A DNA stretch of 64,000 nucleotides from Nepenthes gracilis (Eukaryota; Streptophyta; Magnoliopsida; Caryophyllales; Nepenthaceae): assembly GCA_033239525.1 (NCBI GenBank), contig BSYO01000023.1, forward strand, positions 11,846,385 through 11,910,384, given 5' to 3'. Below the pieces are notes generated by a model. It did no database searches. It was not told the origin of the DNA and saw only the letters and a list, made by a program, of their open reading frames with translations. Positions 24,363 to 35,121 of this stretch are shown piece by piece. Numbering within the stretch: the first letter of the stretch is position 1; each line of letters opens with the position of its first letter. Position numbers and translations under genes: made by a program.

Positions 24363-25588
24363 AGTCCAAAGCTCTTTTTCCGGTGCCATCGCAGCCCAAG
24401 AGGAAGGCTAAGGCTCTTGTTATTGGCGATCCTCTCAGAAGTCCCAAAAGGAAGCGAGTTGCACCCATTTTGCCTTCCTCATCGTGCTCCACCGAGCTTG
24501 ATTATCACATTGCTGGGCGCTTGGTAGGCGTTGGCGAGCATTCCATGGTGGAGACTCCTGTCAATCCGTTGGATTTGGGAGTTAATGGAGTTGCCATGGG
24601 AGAGTTGGTCGTCGAGCAACCATTGTCGAGTGTATCTATGGTGCCAGCCGCGCTTGTGGAGTTGGCACCTGTTGTCAGAGAGGTGGTGGAGTCGGACATT
24701 GAGCAATCGGCCGAGCTGGTTGCTGGAGAACTTGTAGGATCAGCGGCTGCACTGCCGGTGGAGCCGGTAGATGCTAGTGGCATTAGTCTCCCCATTGCAC
24801 TGCGTCTTGCGGCGATGGGTGTCTTGGAGGTTTCTCCGATGGAGGTTCCTGTTGAGGGAGCCGGTGCCGTTATGGGAGCCATGGTAACTACAAAGTTGGC
24901 TCAGGTGGCCACTACACCGAGTCTCCCAACTGGCCCATTAAAGGACCTTCCATAGTAGAGCCCTGAGTTGTAAGATCTGGTGGGAAAGAAGAAGTGCAGG
25001 TTCCTAACAATAACCCTTTGAGGGAAACTTCCTCTCTCCTTTTGATTCCGTCGGATTGGTTTGACTTATCTTTGTTCTTGATTTTTTGGAATTGTAGGAC
25101 CAGAGGATACTTGGCGCAATGACGAAGGGCCTACACCAAATAGGAAAAATGATCGGCGAAAGGGAGGAGGAAATTCTTGCCGAGTGAGCTCCCGAGTCAC
25201 TCGACGCTACTGCTGCCTGTGCTAGAAAGATCAGGAGGAGAACACTGCTCTCAAGTCTAAGTCAGAGCTGAAAGAGAGATTGGGGAGCCTGGTAGCTCAG
25301 GCCACCAAGGCTGAGAGGCAGGCCAGCAAACTTCAAGTGAAGGATGCCACGCTTAAAGCTGAGATGTTAGTCCGCTTGCTCTCGTAGGAAGTGAGCCCAT
25401 TTCTGAAAACCAGAATTTGGGAAGGCGTTCACCTATGTAGGCAGATTGTCTCCTTGGTATCACCCGACTTTCCAATTAGCATTCTCGACCGTATGAACAG
25501 TTCGACTTTGGAGTGTGAGGACTTGGTCGACTACTCCTTGGCTGGAGGGGAGCCTTCCCCGCTCCCTCCTAGTGGATCCGCGCCTTAA
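24363..25588 (+). pseudogene. Tat element A antisense ORF 1, C-terminal part
   Basis: This is the continuation of the frame cut at 14069. The first open piece, to 24955, begins KSKALFPVPSQPKRKAKAL and is a low-complexity Pro/Val/Glu-rich linker. After a possible intron ending TTGGAATTGTAG near 25096, a coiled-coil-like stretch follows (IGEREEEILAE, LKERLGSLVAQATKAERQ) with internal stops. It ends with EGVHLCRQIVSLVSPDFPISILD, then acidic residues, stopping at 25588. The C-terminal block recurs in antisense ORF 2 (VGIHFSRRIVTLADPHFLV). Function unknown. Confidence 0.5.
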
Positions 25589-25932
25589 CTGGGACTTTTT
25601 CTTTTTTGTTTTTCCCTTCTGTATAATAGTCATTGTATATTGTGCTCTTATTATTGGAAAAAAGTTTACTCCATTAATCCGTTAATTTCTCTGCCTTTGT
25701 CCAGGTCTTTTCTTTTTGTTTTGTGCCGGCCGACCGGCTTATTCTTACGTGGCTATGCCGGTTGTATTTGAATTTTGATCGTCACAGGTTGCTGAGTTAA
25801 TGACGCAATGTGACGTTTGTCACCATGCACTACAGACAAGTTCAATTGGGTAGAGACACGTGTTGCCTTACACATAAACGACGCGACATTTCGAACTCCG
25901 TTGCAACTCCGTTTTTGACAGAAAATTTTGCC

Positions 25933-25939
25933 TATATAA
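25933..25939 (+). promoter_or_regulatory. TATA box of antisense ORF module 2
   Basis: TATATAA lies 66 bases upstream of the ATG at 25999, with a CT-rich leader (CTGCCTTCCTCCATAG) between. Confidence 0.5.
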
Positions 25940-25998
25940 TTGCAGCGCCTCCTGCGATTCGCTTCACTGCCTTCCTCCATAGTTTCTCTGTTTTCATC

Positions 25999-26838
25999 AT
26001 GGCTGACGAGGGTATGATCAATCTCCCAACTTTTCTTGGTTTAGAGAGGGAAGCGTCATCTCCTCCTACACCGAAATCCTCCTTTGAAGCAGGGAGTGGT
26101 TACAGGAGGACGCGGATCGAGAGAAATCTTGGGGAATCCGCTAATGCGGTCGCTGGCGAGGAATGGAACCATCCAGGCCTTTCACGTCATGATCCCCAGG
26201 GTGTCTTGAGAGCAACCCCATTCCACTGGTCTGTTGGTCTCTCTCGTTAGGTATGTTTGTTTAGTAGTGTAAAAGTACAGACGACCATTCGTAGTTTCCC
26301 ATTGCTAACTCCTCTTTTCACTTGCCAGCCAGCAAGGAGGCCTTGTGAGTTGGACAACTTTCTATCAACGTAGGGAGACGAGATTTTCTGCATGGTGCAG
26401 GCTCAGGTCGATATCGTGGCAAAGGATATGGAGCGTCACGTCAATGCAATGGTTGGAGACGCACTGCAAAGCCAGGAACAGGCCAACTGTCTCGACCAGG
26501 CCCTGTTGGAGTCTGAGGTCAGGCTGTAGGAGGTAGCCGGTGCACACGCACGAGCCATGGAGAGAATTCCGGCTCTTGAAGGTGAACTAAGAACGAGGCT
26601 TCACCTCGAAGAGGTGGCTCCTTCCTTGGCGGAACGGTTCTAGGTTGGGATACACTTCAGCAGGAGGATCGTTACCTTAGCGGACCCCCATTTTCTCGTC
26701 GGCTTCCTAGACTCAAGGAATGCCAGTACTTCTCGTCAATCGAAGTTGATAGGACATCCGATTAGTCGTGACCATTGGCCTGGCGCCGCATCCCCCAAGG
26801 ACCCTTCATCTTTGGGTAGCCATCATGACATGTTGTAG
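25999..26838 (+). pseudogene. Tat element A antisense ORF 2 (paralogue, domain-deleted)
   Basis: It starts MADEGMINLPTFLGL; the first frame stops at 26250. A GTATGT at 26251 and a TTGCCAG at about 26325 could bound an intron. Beyond it lies QAQVDIVAKDMERHVNAMV, a stop, then a helical stretch (HARAMERIPALEGELRTRL), a stop, and VGIHFSRRIVTLADPHFLV, ending at 26838. The C-terminal block matches antisense ORF 1, so this is a second copy of the same gene family. The central W-FFFV domain is missing. It has its own TATA box and polyadenylation signal. Confidence 0.45.
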
Positions 26839-26932
26839 GTGTAAATGACTCCTTGTATATGCGGGGCTTCTAAATGCCCTTAAGAGTTCGTTAGTGTATT
26901 TTTTGTAACGCAAGGAATTGTATAATTTTCTT

Positions 26933-26938
26933 AATAAA
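26933..26938 (+). terminator. Polyadenylation signal of antisense module 2
   Basis: AATAAA about 95 bases after the last stop of antisense ORF 2, in AT-rich context. Confidence 0.4.
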
Positions 26939-27152
26939 GCATATTCTTTCTTAGTTTGATCATGTTTTCTATTTCAAGTGGCGGCGCCCAGGTGATTACT
27001 CCGGGCGTCTTGCCTCCTATTGGAGCGTGTGCTTTCCAACACTTTGCCCCAATTTATCGACCATTATGGATTGACTGTGCTATCTCCTGTGGGAAGAGGT
27101 CGCTATGCTTGTGCTATGAATGCCCTCTAAGATTTTGTATTCGACCTCAACC

Positions 27153-27387
27153 AGGCTACTTAGTATGGGACCAATATTTAACTCGATCGCTTACAGGTCG
27201 CTTTGCTTAGGGTCAATATTTAATCCAACCGCTTATGGGCTACTTGATATATGATTAAGGTTTCATTCAATCGTCTACGAGCCATTTGGTATGGGACCAT
27301 GATTTAATTTGATCACTTATGGGCTACTTAGCAGGGGACCAATGCTTAATTTGATCACCTACGGGCTGCTTGTTATGGGACTAAGGT
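27153..27387. repeat. 42-bp tandem repeat, about 5.6 copies
   Basis: Units begin at 27153, 27195, 27237, 27279, 27321 and 27363, exactly 42 bases apart. The consensus is roughly GGGCTACTTAGTATGGGACC, then AATATTTAATTTGATC and ACTTAT. It lies between the antisense ORFs and the end of integrase. Tandem repeats in the 3' untranslated region are a known trait of Tat/Ogre elements. Confidence 0.85.
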
Positions 27388-27598
27388 ATAGGCGCAAGTG
27401 AGTGAAGACCTACCTGACTTATGGGCAGTCTAGGTCGCCTGTTGCAGTGCAATCTTCACACAAGCATACGTATGGGAAAAGATAAAATAGTAGAAACATA
27501 ATAACAAGAAAAAAAAAAGTATTTTATTAACAATTATATGTTCATTATGTGCAAACTTTGAATCACACACATGACCTACTTGGAATTGGTGTGATCTT

Positions 27599-28695
27599 TT
27601 ATTGAAAATAGTGCTTAATGTGGACGGCATTCCATATCCTTGGAACCAACTTACCGTTTTGAGTTTGGAGCTTGTATACTCTATTCCGCAGAACGGTTGA
27701 GACGAGGAACGGGCCCTCCCGATTTGGGGGAGAGCTTGTTCCTATTGGTTATCTTGTCTGTGGCCTTCACTCTTCGCAAGATTAGATCTCTAACTTTCAA
27801 TTGTTGTGCTTTAACGTTCTTATTATAATAGCAGACGATTCGCTATTGGTAGGCAGTCGTGTGCATTTTGGCCACGTCCCGGACTTCCTCTAATAGGTCT
27901 AGGTGTTCATTGATCTTTTGGGGGTTGCCTTGCTAGTCGAAGGCCTCGGCTCGAAGACATGGGAGCCTAATCTTGACCGATATCACAGCCTCAGTTTCGT
28001 AGCAAAGATTTAAAGGCAACTCACGCGTTGGTTCTTTGCGGGTTGTCCAGCATGACCATAACATGGAGGGAAGTTTGTTTACCCAAGAGCCCCCTGCATC
28101 TTCCAATTTAGTCTTTAGACCATGCAACAGTATTCGATTGGTGACTTTCACCGCCCCGTTCGTTTAGAGGTACGCTACCGAAATGTGGACCAATCTTATA
28201 TTAAACTAGTGCAATACTTGTTGAAGCATTTGTTGATAAATTGGGTTCCGTTATCGGTCACAATGGCCTTGGAAACACCATATCTGCTGACTATACTTTA
28301 CTGGACAAATTCGGTAGCATTATGGTCGGTGATTTTGGCTAGTGGGTGGTTTTGACCCACTTGGTGAAGGAATTAATACCTGCGATGATGAACTTCCTTT
28401 GACTAGTCGCCATAAAAAATGGGCCGATAATATCGAGTGTCCACTACGTGAACGGCCAAGGTGCCTGGAGGGGTCTCTGCTCCGTGGGTGGTTGGTGGTG
28501 AAGGTTTCCATAGAGTTGGCAATTCTCACACCTCTTTATGAAATTACAGGCATCTTTCTTCATGATTGGACAGCAGTATCCTTAGCGTATCACCTTAATG
28601 ACCAGGTTTTTACTGCCGATATATGATCCACAGATTCCGAGGTGGATCTCACTAAATGCGTAGTCAGCTTCCTCCTGATTGAGGCACCGAAGGTA
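27599..28695 (-). pseudogene. Tat element A integrase, copy 1
   Basis: The minus strand reads YAFSEIHLGICGS, CENCQLYGNLHHQ (zinc CxxC), TLDIIGPFFMATSQRKFIIA, FTKWVKTTH, then further left NRILLHGLKTKLEDAGGSWV and LCYETEAVISVKI. The tail reads LSPNREGPFLV and NAVHIKHYFQ, stopping at 27599. These are the zinc-binding, catalytic and C-terminal regions of gypsy integrase, Tat-like in wording. Stops and frame changes break it. It is oriented opposite to the neighbouring NLR gene. Confidence 0.85.
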
Positions 28696-28739
28696 CGGGA
28701 ACAAATATCCTCAACGATATAGTTTTTTTTCAACTATGA

Positions 28740-29330
28740 TATACCAACTGGCCGTCTTTTTTTTGTGTTTGACTTCTTCCGAGTTTTTTGTCAGGGAACC
28801 ATCCTCAAGGTACCTCCAGTAGGGCGACAACCAGTTTTCACTGTCGGAGACCTAAATCGCTTATTGCTCCTCGTATACTTGGAGTGTTCAAAACCTCCTT
28901 CATGTCCCTCGAATACCGTTCTAGATTTTTGGCCACCACCGCCCTTGCAAGCTATTCAGTCTTCCAGTTTTTAGTCCTGGAGATGTGGACCAAGATGAAC
29001 TTGTTGAACCTCTGGATTGCACTTTTTGCCTCAACCAGGTATTTAGTCAAGAGAGGATCGCACACCTCAAAGTTCCCACGGATTTGTTGATGCCTAACTT
29101 TGAGTCGCTGTAAACAGTCAAGTGCTTAACTATGCACTCCGTAGCGGGTCACAATCCCGTTAGTAGAGCTTCGTACTTGGTAACGTTATTGATGGTCGAA
29201 AAATCAAGCTTTAGTGAGTATTTAACTTCGTACCTGTCAGGGGTCCTTAGGACAACTCCGACCCCACTGCCTGAGCTCATTGATGAGCCATCCACGAGCC
29301 TTGCTTAGGACAACTTAGTTGCCCTTCGAG
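28740..29330 (-). pseudogene. Tat element A RNase H, copy 1
   Basis: The minus strand reads LVDGSSMSSGSGVG-like residues, KYEALLTGL, YSDSKLGIN-type sequence and SRTKNW, matching RNase H of Tat polyproteins (DGSS, EYEALLAGL, SDSQLIVNQ, PRTKN). Frames are broken. Directly upstream, RT, protease and most of gag are absent; the RNase H is fused to a gag stub. Confidence 0.75.
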
Positions 29331-29439
29331 CCTTGAATGTTTTTGGGTGTTGAAGGTCACGGATGCCGCAGAGTTGCCTTGGCCTCGGGAGCCTTCTTAG
29401 TTAACTTCTTTTTCTTCTGACCTCCTCGCCTGGACGCCA

Positions 29440-29700
29440 GTGTGTGGGCTAAGGAGGAGTGAACCCCTTGCTTCTATTTGCCCCGGCGCATATAGAGTGC
29501 CTGGAGCATTTGTGACATTTTGTTCATCGACTCTGCCATCGCAAGGATAATCGAAGTAGGTTGCTCTCCGACCCAACAGTTAGCAGAGTGGTCATTGTCG
29601 GGGGAGGTGAATTTCTATACAGGAATGCTACTTTGCACTCTTGTGTTCACCATATTGGTTGATGGTACTGATATTGGTGAGGTAGCAGATTGGCCTTTCA
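29440..29700 (-). pseudogene. Tat element A gag N-terminal stub, copy 1
   Basis: The minus strand begins near the primer site and contains MVNTRVQSSIPV, SPDNDHSANCWVGE and ILAMAESMNKMSQMLQ. MVNTR is a common gag start in plant gypsy elements. Homology ends at a deletion joint and RNase H follows. Confidence 0.65.
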
Positions 29701-29703
29701 TTA

Positions 29704-29725
29704 GCGTTCCTACAGATGGCGCCAA
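29704..29725 (-). other. Primer-binding site of Tat element A
   Basis: The reverse complement reads TTGGCGCCATCTGTAGGAAC, the TGGCGCC(G)TCTGTGGGAA-type primer site of many plant gypsy elements, immediately inside the LTR end. Confidence 0.8.
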
Positions 29726-30956
29726 TGATACGTCCTGGATTTAAATTTTTGGTTAGATTTGGGCTTAGTTACTCTTTGGGTCCTGTCACTGTCTTGTACG
29801 TTTGGGATCCTACACACCACAACAGATGATAAGAAATCAAAGAAAAATGGGGGGACTTGTTTTCTAATTTATCTTCTGACGCTCAAATTATTAAACGGCT
29901 TTCCAAGGAAAAGAAGGCAAAAACAGAGTATGTGTTACAATCGAGCCGATCTTGGACTGATTACCGGCAGATGCACCGATTTCTTGTGGAAGTAAGGGAA
30001 GGGGGAGTTCTGGGGAAAGGATGAAGACGATGAACAGTAGGGAAGAGGAAGGTTCGAGAGAAAGAGAGAGAGAGAGAGAGAGAAGAGAGAAGATAAGTGG
30101 CAGAGAACTGAATGAATATTCCTTACTTTCCAATCTGTTTTTTTGGCCCATATGTAATGCCAGCTAGTTGAACTGATAAACCACCTCACGTGGCAGAGAG
30201 CTGTGTAATATTCTAAAATGTAATATCCTAAAATGGCAGTATACTAATATTCTAAAATGTAATATATACCCTCACCATTAGAGGAGAGGGATTTGAAAGC
30301 GAGAATTGGAGATGCACTCGTTGAGAGTGGCATTAGTCGTGGAGTGCGCGTTGAGAGTGGCCTCTTTATTTACCGAGTTCTCTAGGAACTAGGAACAGAA
30401 GAGAGGACAGAGTGATCGAAAACTTGAGAGCTGGAAAGTTTTATGCAGATTTTAGTGTATCAAAGAGCGTGCCTATCGAGTGAGTCCCCATTGTCTTTTA
30501 TAATCGTGGGCTTCTGCTGCCTTCGTTGAGTGGTGAGGCATGATGCCCACCTTCTGATGGGATATTTTTCTTTTCTCGCGTAGGTGCGAGCGCCCCTCTG
30601 AGTCGTAACGATTGGAAAGGAAGATTTTCTCATGTCGCACGTAGTGAACGTTGAGGTTACCGTTATGAGTCATGCGCTGATTTGAGAGCTTTCCTTTCGG
30701 GATACCCTCCGATTCTGGGGGATTTCTATTATAAAGGGGTTGCCATCCTTAGAGTTATAGAAAATTATTGCAGACGACTATTACACACGGGAAAGGCTGC
30801 GTGTACCGATTTTGGTTTGGGCTGTGTTTGTTTTGGGTTACGTCCAGCCTACTTGCGAGCCTCTCTAATCAATGGGACCGTGACCGTCAAATGGGTAAGT
30901 GGGCCACCATATATTCTAAGCCACTTTGGGTCGACCCGCTATCGCTGTCCCCATCA
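29726..30956 (-). mobile_element. 5' LTR of Tat element A, copy 1
   Basis: Plus-strand ends are TGATACGTCC and CCCCATCA, giving inverted termini TGAT/ATCA. It is adjacent to the primer site and is repeated at 44368-45261. It ends about 1.4 kb upstream of the NLR1 start codon. The 3' LTR partner was not found, so the target duplication cannot be checked. Confidence 0.75.
29936..30285. other. ~340-bp stretch in LTR copy 1 that copy 2 lacks
   Basis: After AAAACAGAGTATGT the two LTR copies differ. Copy 1 has about 340 extra bases with a GA microsatellite (30058-30090) and repeated ATTCTAAAATGTAATAT (three partial copies, 30210-30260). Homology resumes at GGAGAGGGATTTGAAAGCG. It could be an insertion in copy 1 or a deletion in copy 2. 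Confidence 0.6.
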
Positions 30957-32239
30957 AGTTAAACTATAGACTAATAGATAGGCATCATAATATTTAATAA
31001 TAATCTGAGGCCATGAGCCAACTTGCATGTCCAACTAACATGAATTCACGACGGTGTCTTTGATAAAATAACAGATTGCGTGCCAGTCAACCGTATACAA
31101 TAATATAAAAGCCAGCTGGCAATTTCTAGATAATTTGTAAATTTGGTGAGGTGAAATAGACAAAGAAACCTGGCAAATTAGACTTCCATGGGACAACTCC
31201 AATGTGAAATAAACAAAGACGGCTGCCACATGACTTGACTGTTGAGTGATTTAATATATATATATTTTTTATAAGCAGGCCACTGGCTCAACATCTTCTA
31301 CGGCTCACCCAGTCCGCCGTTTACTCCGGGCACCACGCTTCGCAATTTTTTTTTTTCCCCTAATTTTTTAAATAAAATTTATATTTAAAAAAAAGCCCAA
31401 AAAAAAAAAAAAATATCGGAGAGCAGGAACCCGAGTTTAGTCCTCTGTGATCAAATATAAATATCCCTTTGCCTGAAATAGTCGATATATTTTCTTATTT
31501 TTCCAAGTCTAGAACAAGTGGTTAGCTGTTCTATAATAATTAAAATCAAAATTATTATTAATTTTTCATAAAATATAATAAAATGTGGATCCTATGATCC
31601 TGACACGGTGTATAGGATCTTAATTTTTTTTGACTTTTGCTGCCAATAAAAATAGAAAAATAAATGTCTGATTTTTAATAAGGGCATTTTAAATTATAAT
31701 TTTATAAGAACGGCTTAAATCATAATTTACTTATTTGTAATATTTATGCAAATTTAGTTTATATATTTTATTTACAAGGAGTGAAAAATATTTTATTAAA
31801 ATGATCAAATTACTCAATTATAACACAGAAATCACTGAGTTTAAATAATGTATTAAATCAAGTCGTATGGCAAATTGCGCTGGCATGGGTATAGGTAGAT
31901 AGAAGACGAAGTATTGCAAATAATTCTTCACATTGCAAACCAGCTGGCTCTTTGACTTCACATTGCAAGTGACTCTTTCCCTAATTATTATATCTTCGTA
32001 ATGCTAATTTAAAACATCATATGATAGCAACAATGCTTAATTTAATTGAAAAAGATGTGATCGATGATAGCCTCTAGATCTGGAAATTAAATTACGAAAA
32101 ATATAATCGGCCATATGGCAATAAAATATAGATATACATATGCCATATAATAAAATATTTGTTAAGTCTGTCAGTTTAAAAAAAAAAACTTGAAAAGGAA
32201 AGACTAAGAAGGTGACCCAGAAGCTCGATTCATTCTTGC
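30957..32239. promoter_or_regulatory. NLR1 upstream region, conserved in the duplicate
   Basis: No gene. Nearly identical to 45262-46471. W-box cores TTGAC occur at 31235, 31630 and 31952. WRKY factors binding W-boxes commonly control plant immune genes; their role here is inference. Confidence 0.45.
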
Positions 32240-32247
32240 TATATAAA
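32240..32247 (+). promoter_or_regulatory. TATA box of NLR1
   Basis: TATATAAA lies 100 bases upstream of the NLR1 ATG and is preserved at 59183-59190 in the duplicate. Confidence 0.7.
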
Positions 32248-32346
32248 CAAATCCCGATGCCTGTAGATTTCACCGCAACGCCTCATAACTAGACCTTTCC
32301 TGCTCAAAATTCACAAAGAAATCAAACGAGCTAGGCCTGCTATGAT

Positions 32347-34953
32347 ATGGCTGACAGCATCATCCAATATCTTGCAGGGACTCTGACCCAGCTTCTACAA
32401 CAAGAAGCAAAGGTTCTTCTTGGGGTGGAGGATCAGGTCAGGTCTCTGGCGGCTCAACTAAATATGATAAATTCCTTCCTGAGGGATTCCGAGGGGAAGC
32501 GAGATGAGCAGGAGACGGTGAGGGCGTTGATGAGCCAAATCAAGGACGTGGCTCAGGAGGCAGAAGATGCCATTGACGACTTCATGCTCGCTGTCGAGAA
32601 GCGGAAGAGGAGGAATGTGGTGGGGAAATTCTTCCGCAGCATCGACCACGCAGCAAAGCTTCATAATGTAGCAAAAAAGATCGATGCCATCAATGCGACC
32701 ATCACAGAGATTTACAAGAACATACAAGTGTACGGCATCGAAATGAAAGAGGGCAGTGGGAAAGATCTCCATCGTGAATCGTCGTCGGTGGTGAGGAGCC
32801 GCAGGAGGGATGTAGAAGAAGATGTGGTGGGTTTCGAGGATGAAGCAGACACGCTGATGATGAAGCTCATTTCGGGGACATTGCATCTTGATTTTGTTTC
32901 GATTGTCGGAATGGGTGGGCTCGGCAAGACGACTCTCGCCAGAAAGATCTACAACGACCCGGCAGTCAACGATCACTTCCATTGCCGTGCCTGGGTTTTC
33001 GTATCTGAGGAGTACGACACCCGCGAGGTACTTATCGGCATCATAAGAAGTGTGATGGCAGATGCTGACCTAGAGAGCTTAGAAAAGAAGAAGGATCAAG
33101 AGCTGAAGGACATTCTTTACAAGTACCTGAAAGGCCGAAGGTATTTGGTTGTTATGGATGACATATGGAAGCCAGGAATGTGGGATGAGGTAAAGGCATG
33201 CTTTCCTGATTCTGAAAACCAGAGCAGAATTATGGTCACGAGCCGAAAGAAAGAAGTCGCCGTGGCTGTTAGCCCCAGCTCCCCTCATTTTCTCAGGCTC
33301 CTTACGGATGAAGAAGGATGGGAACTTTTCTCTAAGAAAGTATTTAGGAGGGAAGATTGCCCACGCGATCTTGAGAATCTGGGCAGAGAATTTGTTAGTA
33401 AGTGCAAGGGATTGCCTCTTTCCATTGTGGTATTAGCTGGTATACTCGCAAGCGACAGGTCGTACAGAACATGGTCGAAAAAGATCGCTCATGTCAGTTT
33501 GTGCATTACGGAGGATAAAACATGCATGGATATACTTGCATTAAGCTATCACGACCTACCGCGGCAACTTAGGCCATGCTTTCTCTATTTTGCTGCTTTT
33601 CCTGAGGATTATGAAGTACCAGTGCGACGGCTTATAAGTTTGTGGATAGCTGAGGGATTCATACCTCAAATGAGGGGACGCACCATGGAAGACGTTGCAG
33701 AGGACTACTTGGAGAATCTTATTGACCGAAGCTTGTTGCAAGCGGGGAGAGCCAGAATGGATGGCGGCATAAAAACTTGTCGAATCCATGATCTATTGAG
33801 AGATCTCTGCATTTCAGAGGCTCAGAGGGACAATTTCATGGACACGAGATTCGAAATTGGATCTTCCAGCTCATCCCATAGCCACCCACGAAGACTTTCC
33901 CTTCATGGCTGCGGCCCTCGCTTCATCTATTCTGAATCTTGTGACATTACGCATGTTCGGTCGATCCAATGCTTTGGCCGCGACAACCGTCGAGTGATGT
34001 GGACTCACTGGCAATCACTCAATGAGGGAAAGCTATTAAGGGTCTTAGATTTTGGCGGCAGCATCATTGACGAAGTGCCCCAAACGGCAGGAGAACTAAT
34101 CCTTTTGAGGTACTTGAGATTCACCGATACTTCACTCAATTCCTTTCCAGATTCTATACTCAACCTTTGGCATCTTCACACACTAGATATGAGATCTTTT
34201 AGATTGAGAATTCTTCCCATCGGGATTTACAAATTGCATGAGTTACGACATCTTTATCTTTCTGGATCGGTGAAACTACCTGAACCACCCGCTAAGTTCT
34301 TAGAAAAAGGATGGAAGCTCCAGATTGTGTCTACCATAGCACCTGATGGAGGGACTGCCACTCTAGTGAAAAAAGGCATGCTTGATAGTGTAACAAGGTT
34401 AGGATTATGTGGAAATCATCCATCCTCATGCCAGAGTATTTTATCGAACATTCACCGTCTGCCTAATCTAGAGTCACTAAAAATGATATCGAGAATTGAT
34501 AGTGATATTTTCAAAAATTTGGATCCAAAAATGTTTTCGGCCAACCTCACCAAGATAACCCTCATACTTACAGAGCTATTCCCCCCAGCAATAGATGCAC
34601 TCGGGGGGCTTCCACATCTTCGAATTCTCAAACTCTTGAAAAATGGTGTAGACCCGGACATCGATTTGACCTTCAATCAAGGGTCATTTCCAACACTCCG
34701 AGTCCTTTGCATGGTAGAATTGGGTATTAGGTCTTGGTACATAGACGACAACGCTATGCCACATTTGCAGCGTCTGGTCATTAGGAATTGTCAATTGACT
34801 CACATAAGTTGTGAGGCATTAGCTGACTTGTCTGACCTTAAATATGTAGATTTTATGTGGCCTGTCGCCGGTTTATGGAATACCATTAAGCATCTCCAAC
34901 TCATGGTCAAGGACAGATGGAGGATGATAGTCTATCCCTCTCTTGAGAGTTGA
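32347..34953 (+). CDS. NLR1: CC-NB-ARC-LRR disease resistance protein (RPM1/RPP13-like)
   Basis: An intact 868-residue, single-exon, probably cytoplasmic or membrane-associated immune receptor. Residues 1-130 form an Rx-type coiled coil with EDAIDDF at 73-79 (EDVID-type motif). NB-ARC follows: P-loop GMGGLGKTT 188-196, RNBS-A around 211-224, kinase-2 LVVMDDIW 267-274, RNBS-B SRIMVTSR 293-300, GLPL 355-358, RNBS-D CFLYFAAFPE 411-420, and IHD at 480-482 where many family members have MHD. Leucine-rich repeats run from about 556 to 850. All key nucleotide-binding motifs look intact. CNLs detect pathogen effectors and trigger defence; the ligand is unknown. Length is normal for the RPP13/RPM1 group. 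The ATG is the first after the TATA box and matches the duplicate. Confidence 0.95.
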   Translation: MADSIIQYLAGTLTQLLQQEAKVLLGVEDQVRSLAAQLNMINSFLRDSEGKRDEQETVRALMSQIKDVAQEAEDAIDDFMLAVEKRKRRNVVGKFFRSIDHAAKLHNVAKKIDAINATITEIYKNIQVYGIEMKEGSGKDLHRESSSVVRSRRRDVEEDVVGFEDEADTLMMKLISGTLHLDFVSIVGMGGLGKTTLARKIYNDPAVNDHFHCRAWVFVSEEYDTREVLIGIIRSVMADADLESLEKKKDQELKDILYKYLKGRRYLVVMDDIWKPGMWDEVKACFPDSENQSRIMVTSRKKEVAVAVSPSSPHFLRLLTDEEGWELFSKKVFRREDCPRDLENLGREFVSKCKGLPLSIVVLAGILASDRSYRTWSKKIAHVSLCITEDKTCMDILALSYHDLPRQLRPCFLYFAAFPEDYEVPVRRLISLWIAEGFIPQMRGRTMEDVAEDYLENLIDRSLLQAGRARMDGGIKTCRIHDLLRDLCISEAQRDNFMDTRFEIGSSSSSHSHPRRLSLHGCGPRFIYSESCDITHVRSIQCFGRDNRRVMWTHWQSLNEGKLLRVLDFGGSIIDEVPQTAGELILLRYLRFTDTSLNSFPDSILNLWHLHTLDMRSFRLRILPIGIYKLHELRHLYLSGSVKLPEPPAKFLEKGWKLQIVSTIAPDGGTATLVKKGMLDSVTRLGLCGNHPSSCQSILSNIHRLPNLESLKMISRIDSDIFKNLDPKMFSANLTKITLILTELFPPAIDALGGLPHLRILKLLKNGVDPDIDLTFNQGSFPTLRVLCMVELGIRSWYIDDNAMPHLQRLVIRNCQLTHISCEALADLSDLKYVDFMWPVAGLWNTIKHLQLMVKDRWRMIVYPSLES

Positions 34954-35115
34954 ATTCGAGTCCAGCCATAAATATGCCGCATCTACTGCCGTTACTAGCC
35001 TCATGAATATTTATCAAATTGAGAAAATTGTGTTTTGGTTGTTGATTTTGTTTATCATCGTCTCACTCGAGTTTGATGCTGATTATGTCTTTTTATTATG
35101 ATGTGTTGTGTTAGT

Positions 35116-35121
35116 AATAAA
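35116..35121 (+). terminator. Polyadenylation signal of NLR1
   Basis: AATAAA about 160 bases after the stop codon; a similar signal is present in the duplicate at 62109. Confidence 0.5.

Noticed and set aside
24505..24882. 125-aa minus-strand ORF
   Set aside because: Mirror of the low-complexity Val/Glu/Pro-rich plus-strand linker of antisense ORF 1.
27153..27387. CRISPR-like array
   Set aside because: Units are contiguous 42-bp tandem repeats without unique spacers, in a plant retroelement.
32458..32982. 174-aa minus-strand ORF across NLR1 (and 180 aa at 59381-59923 across NLR2)
   Set aside because: Shadow of the conserved NLR coding strand; no independent domain, and the plus-strand NB-ARC reading is unmistakable.
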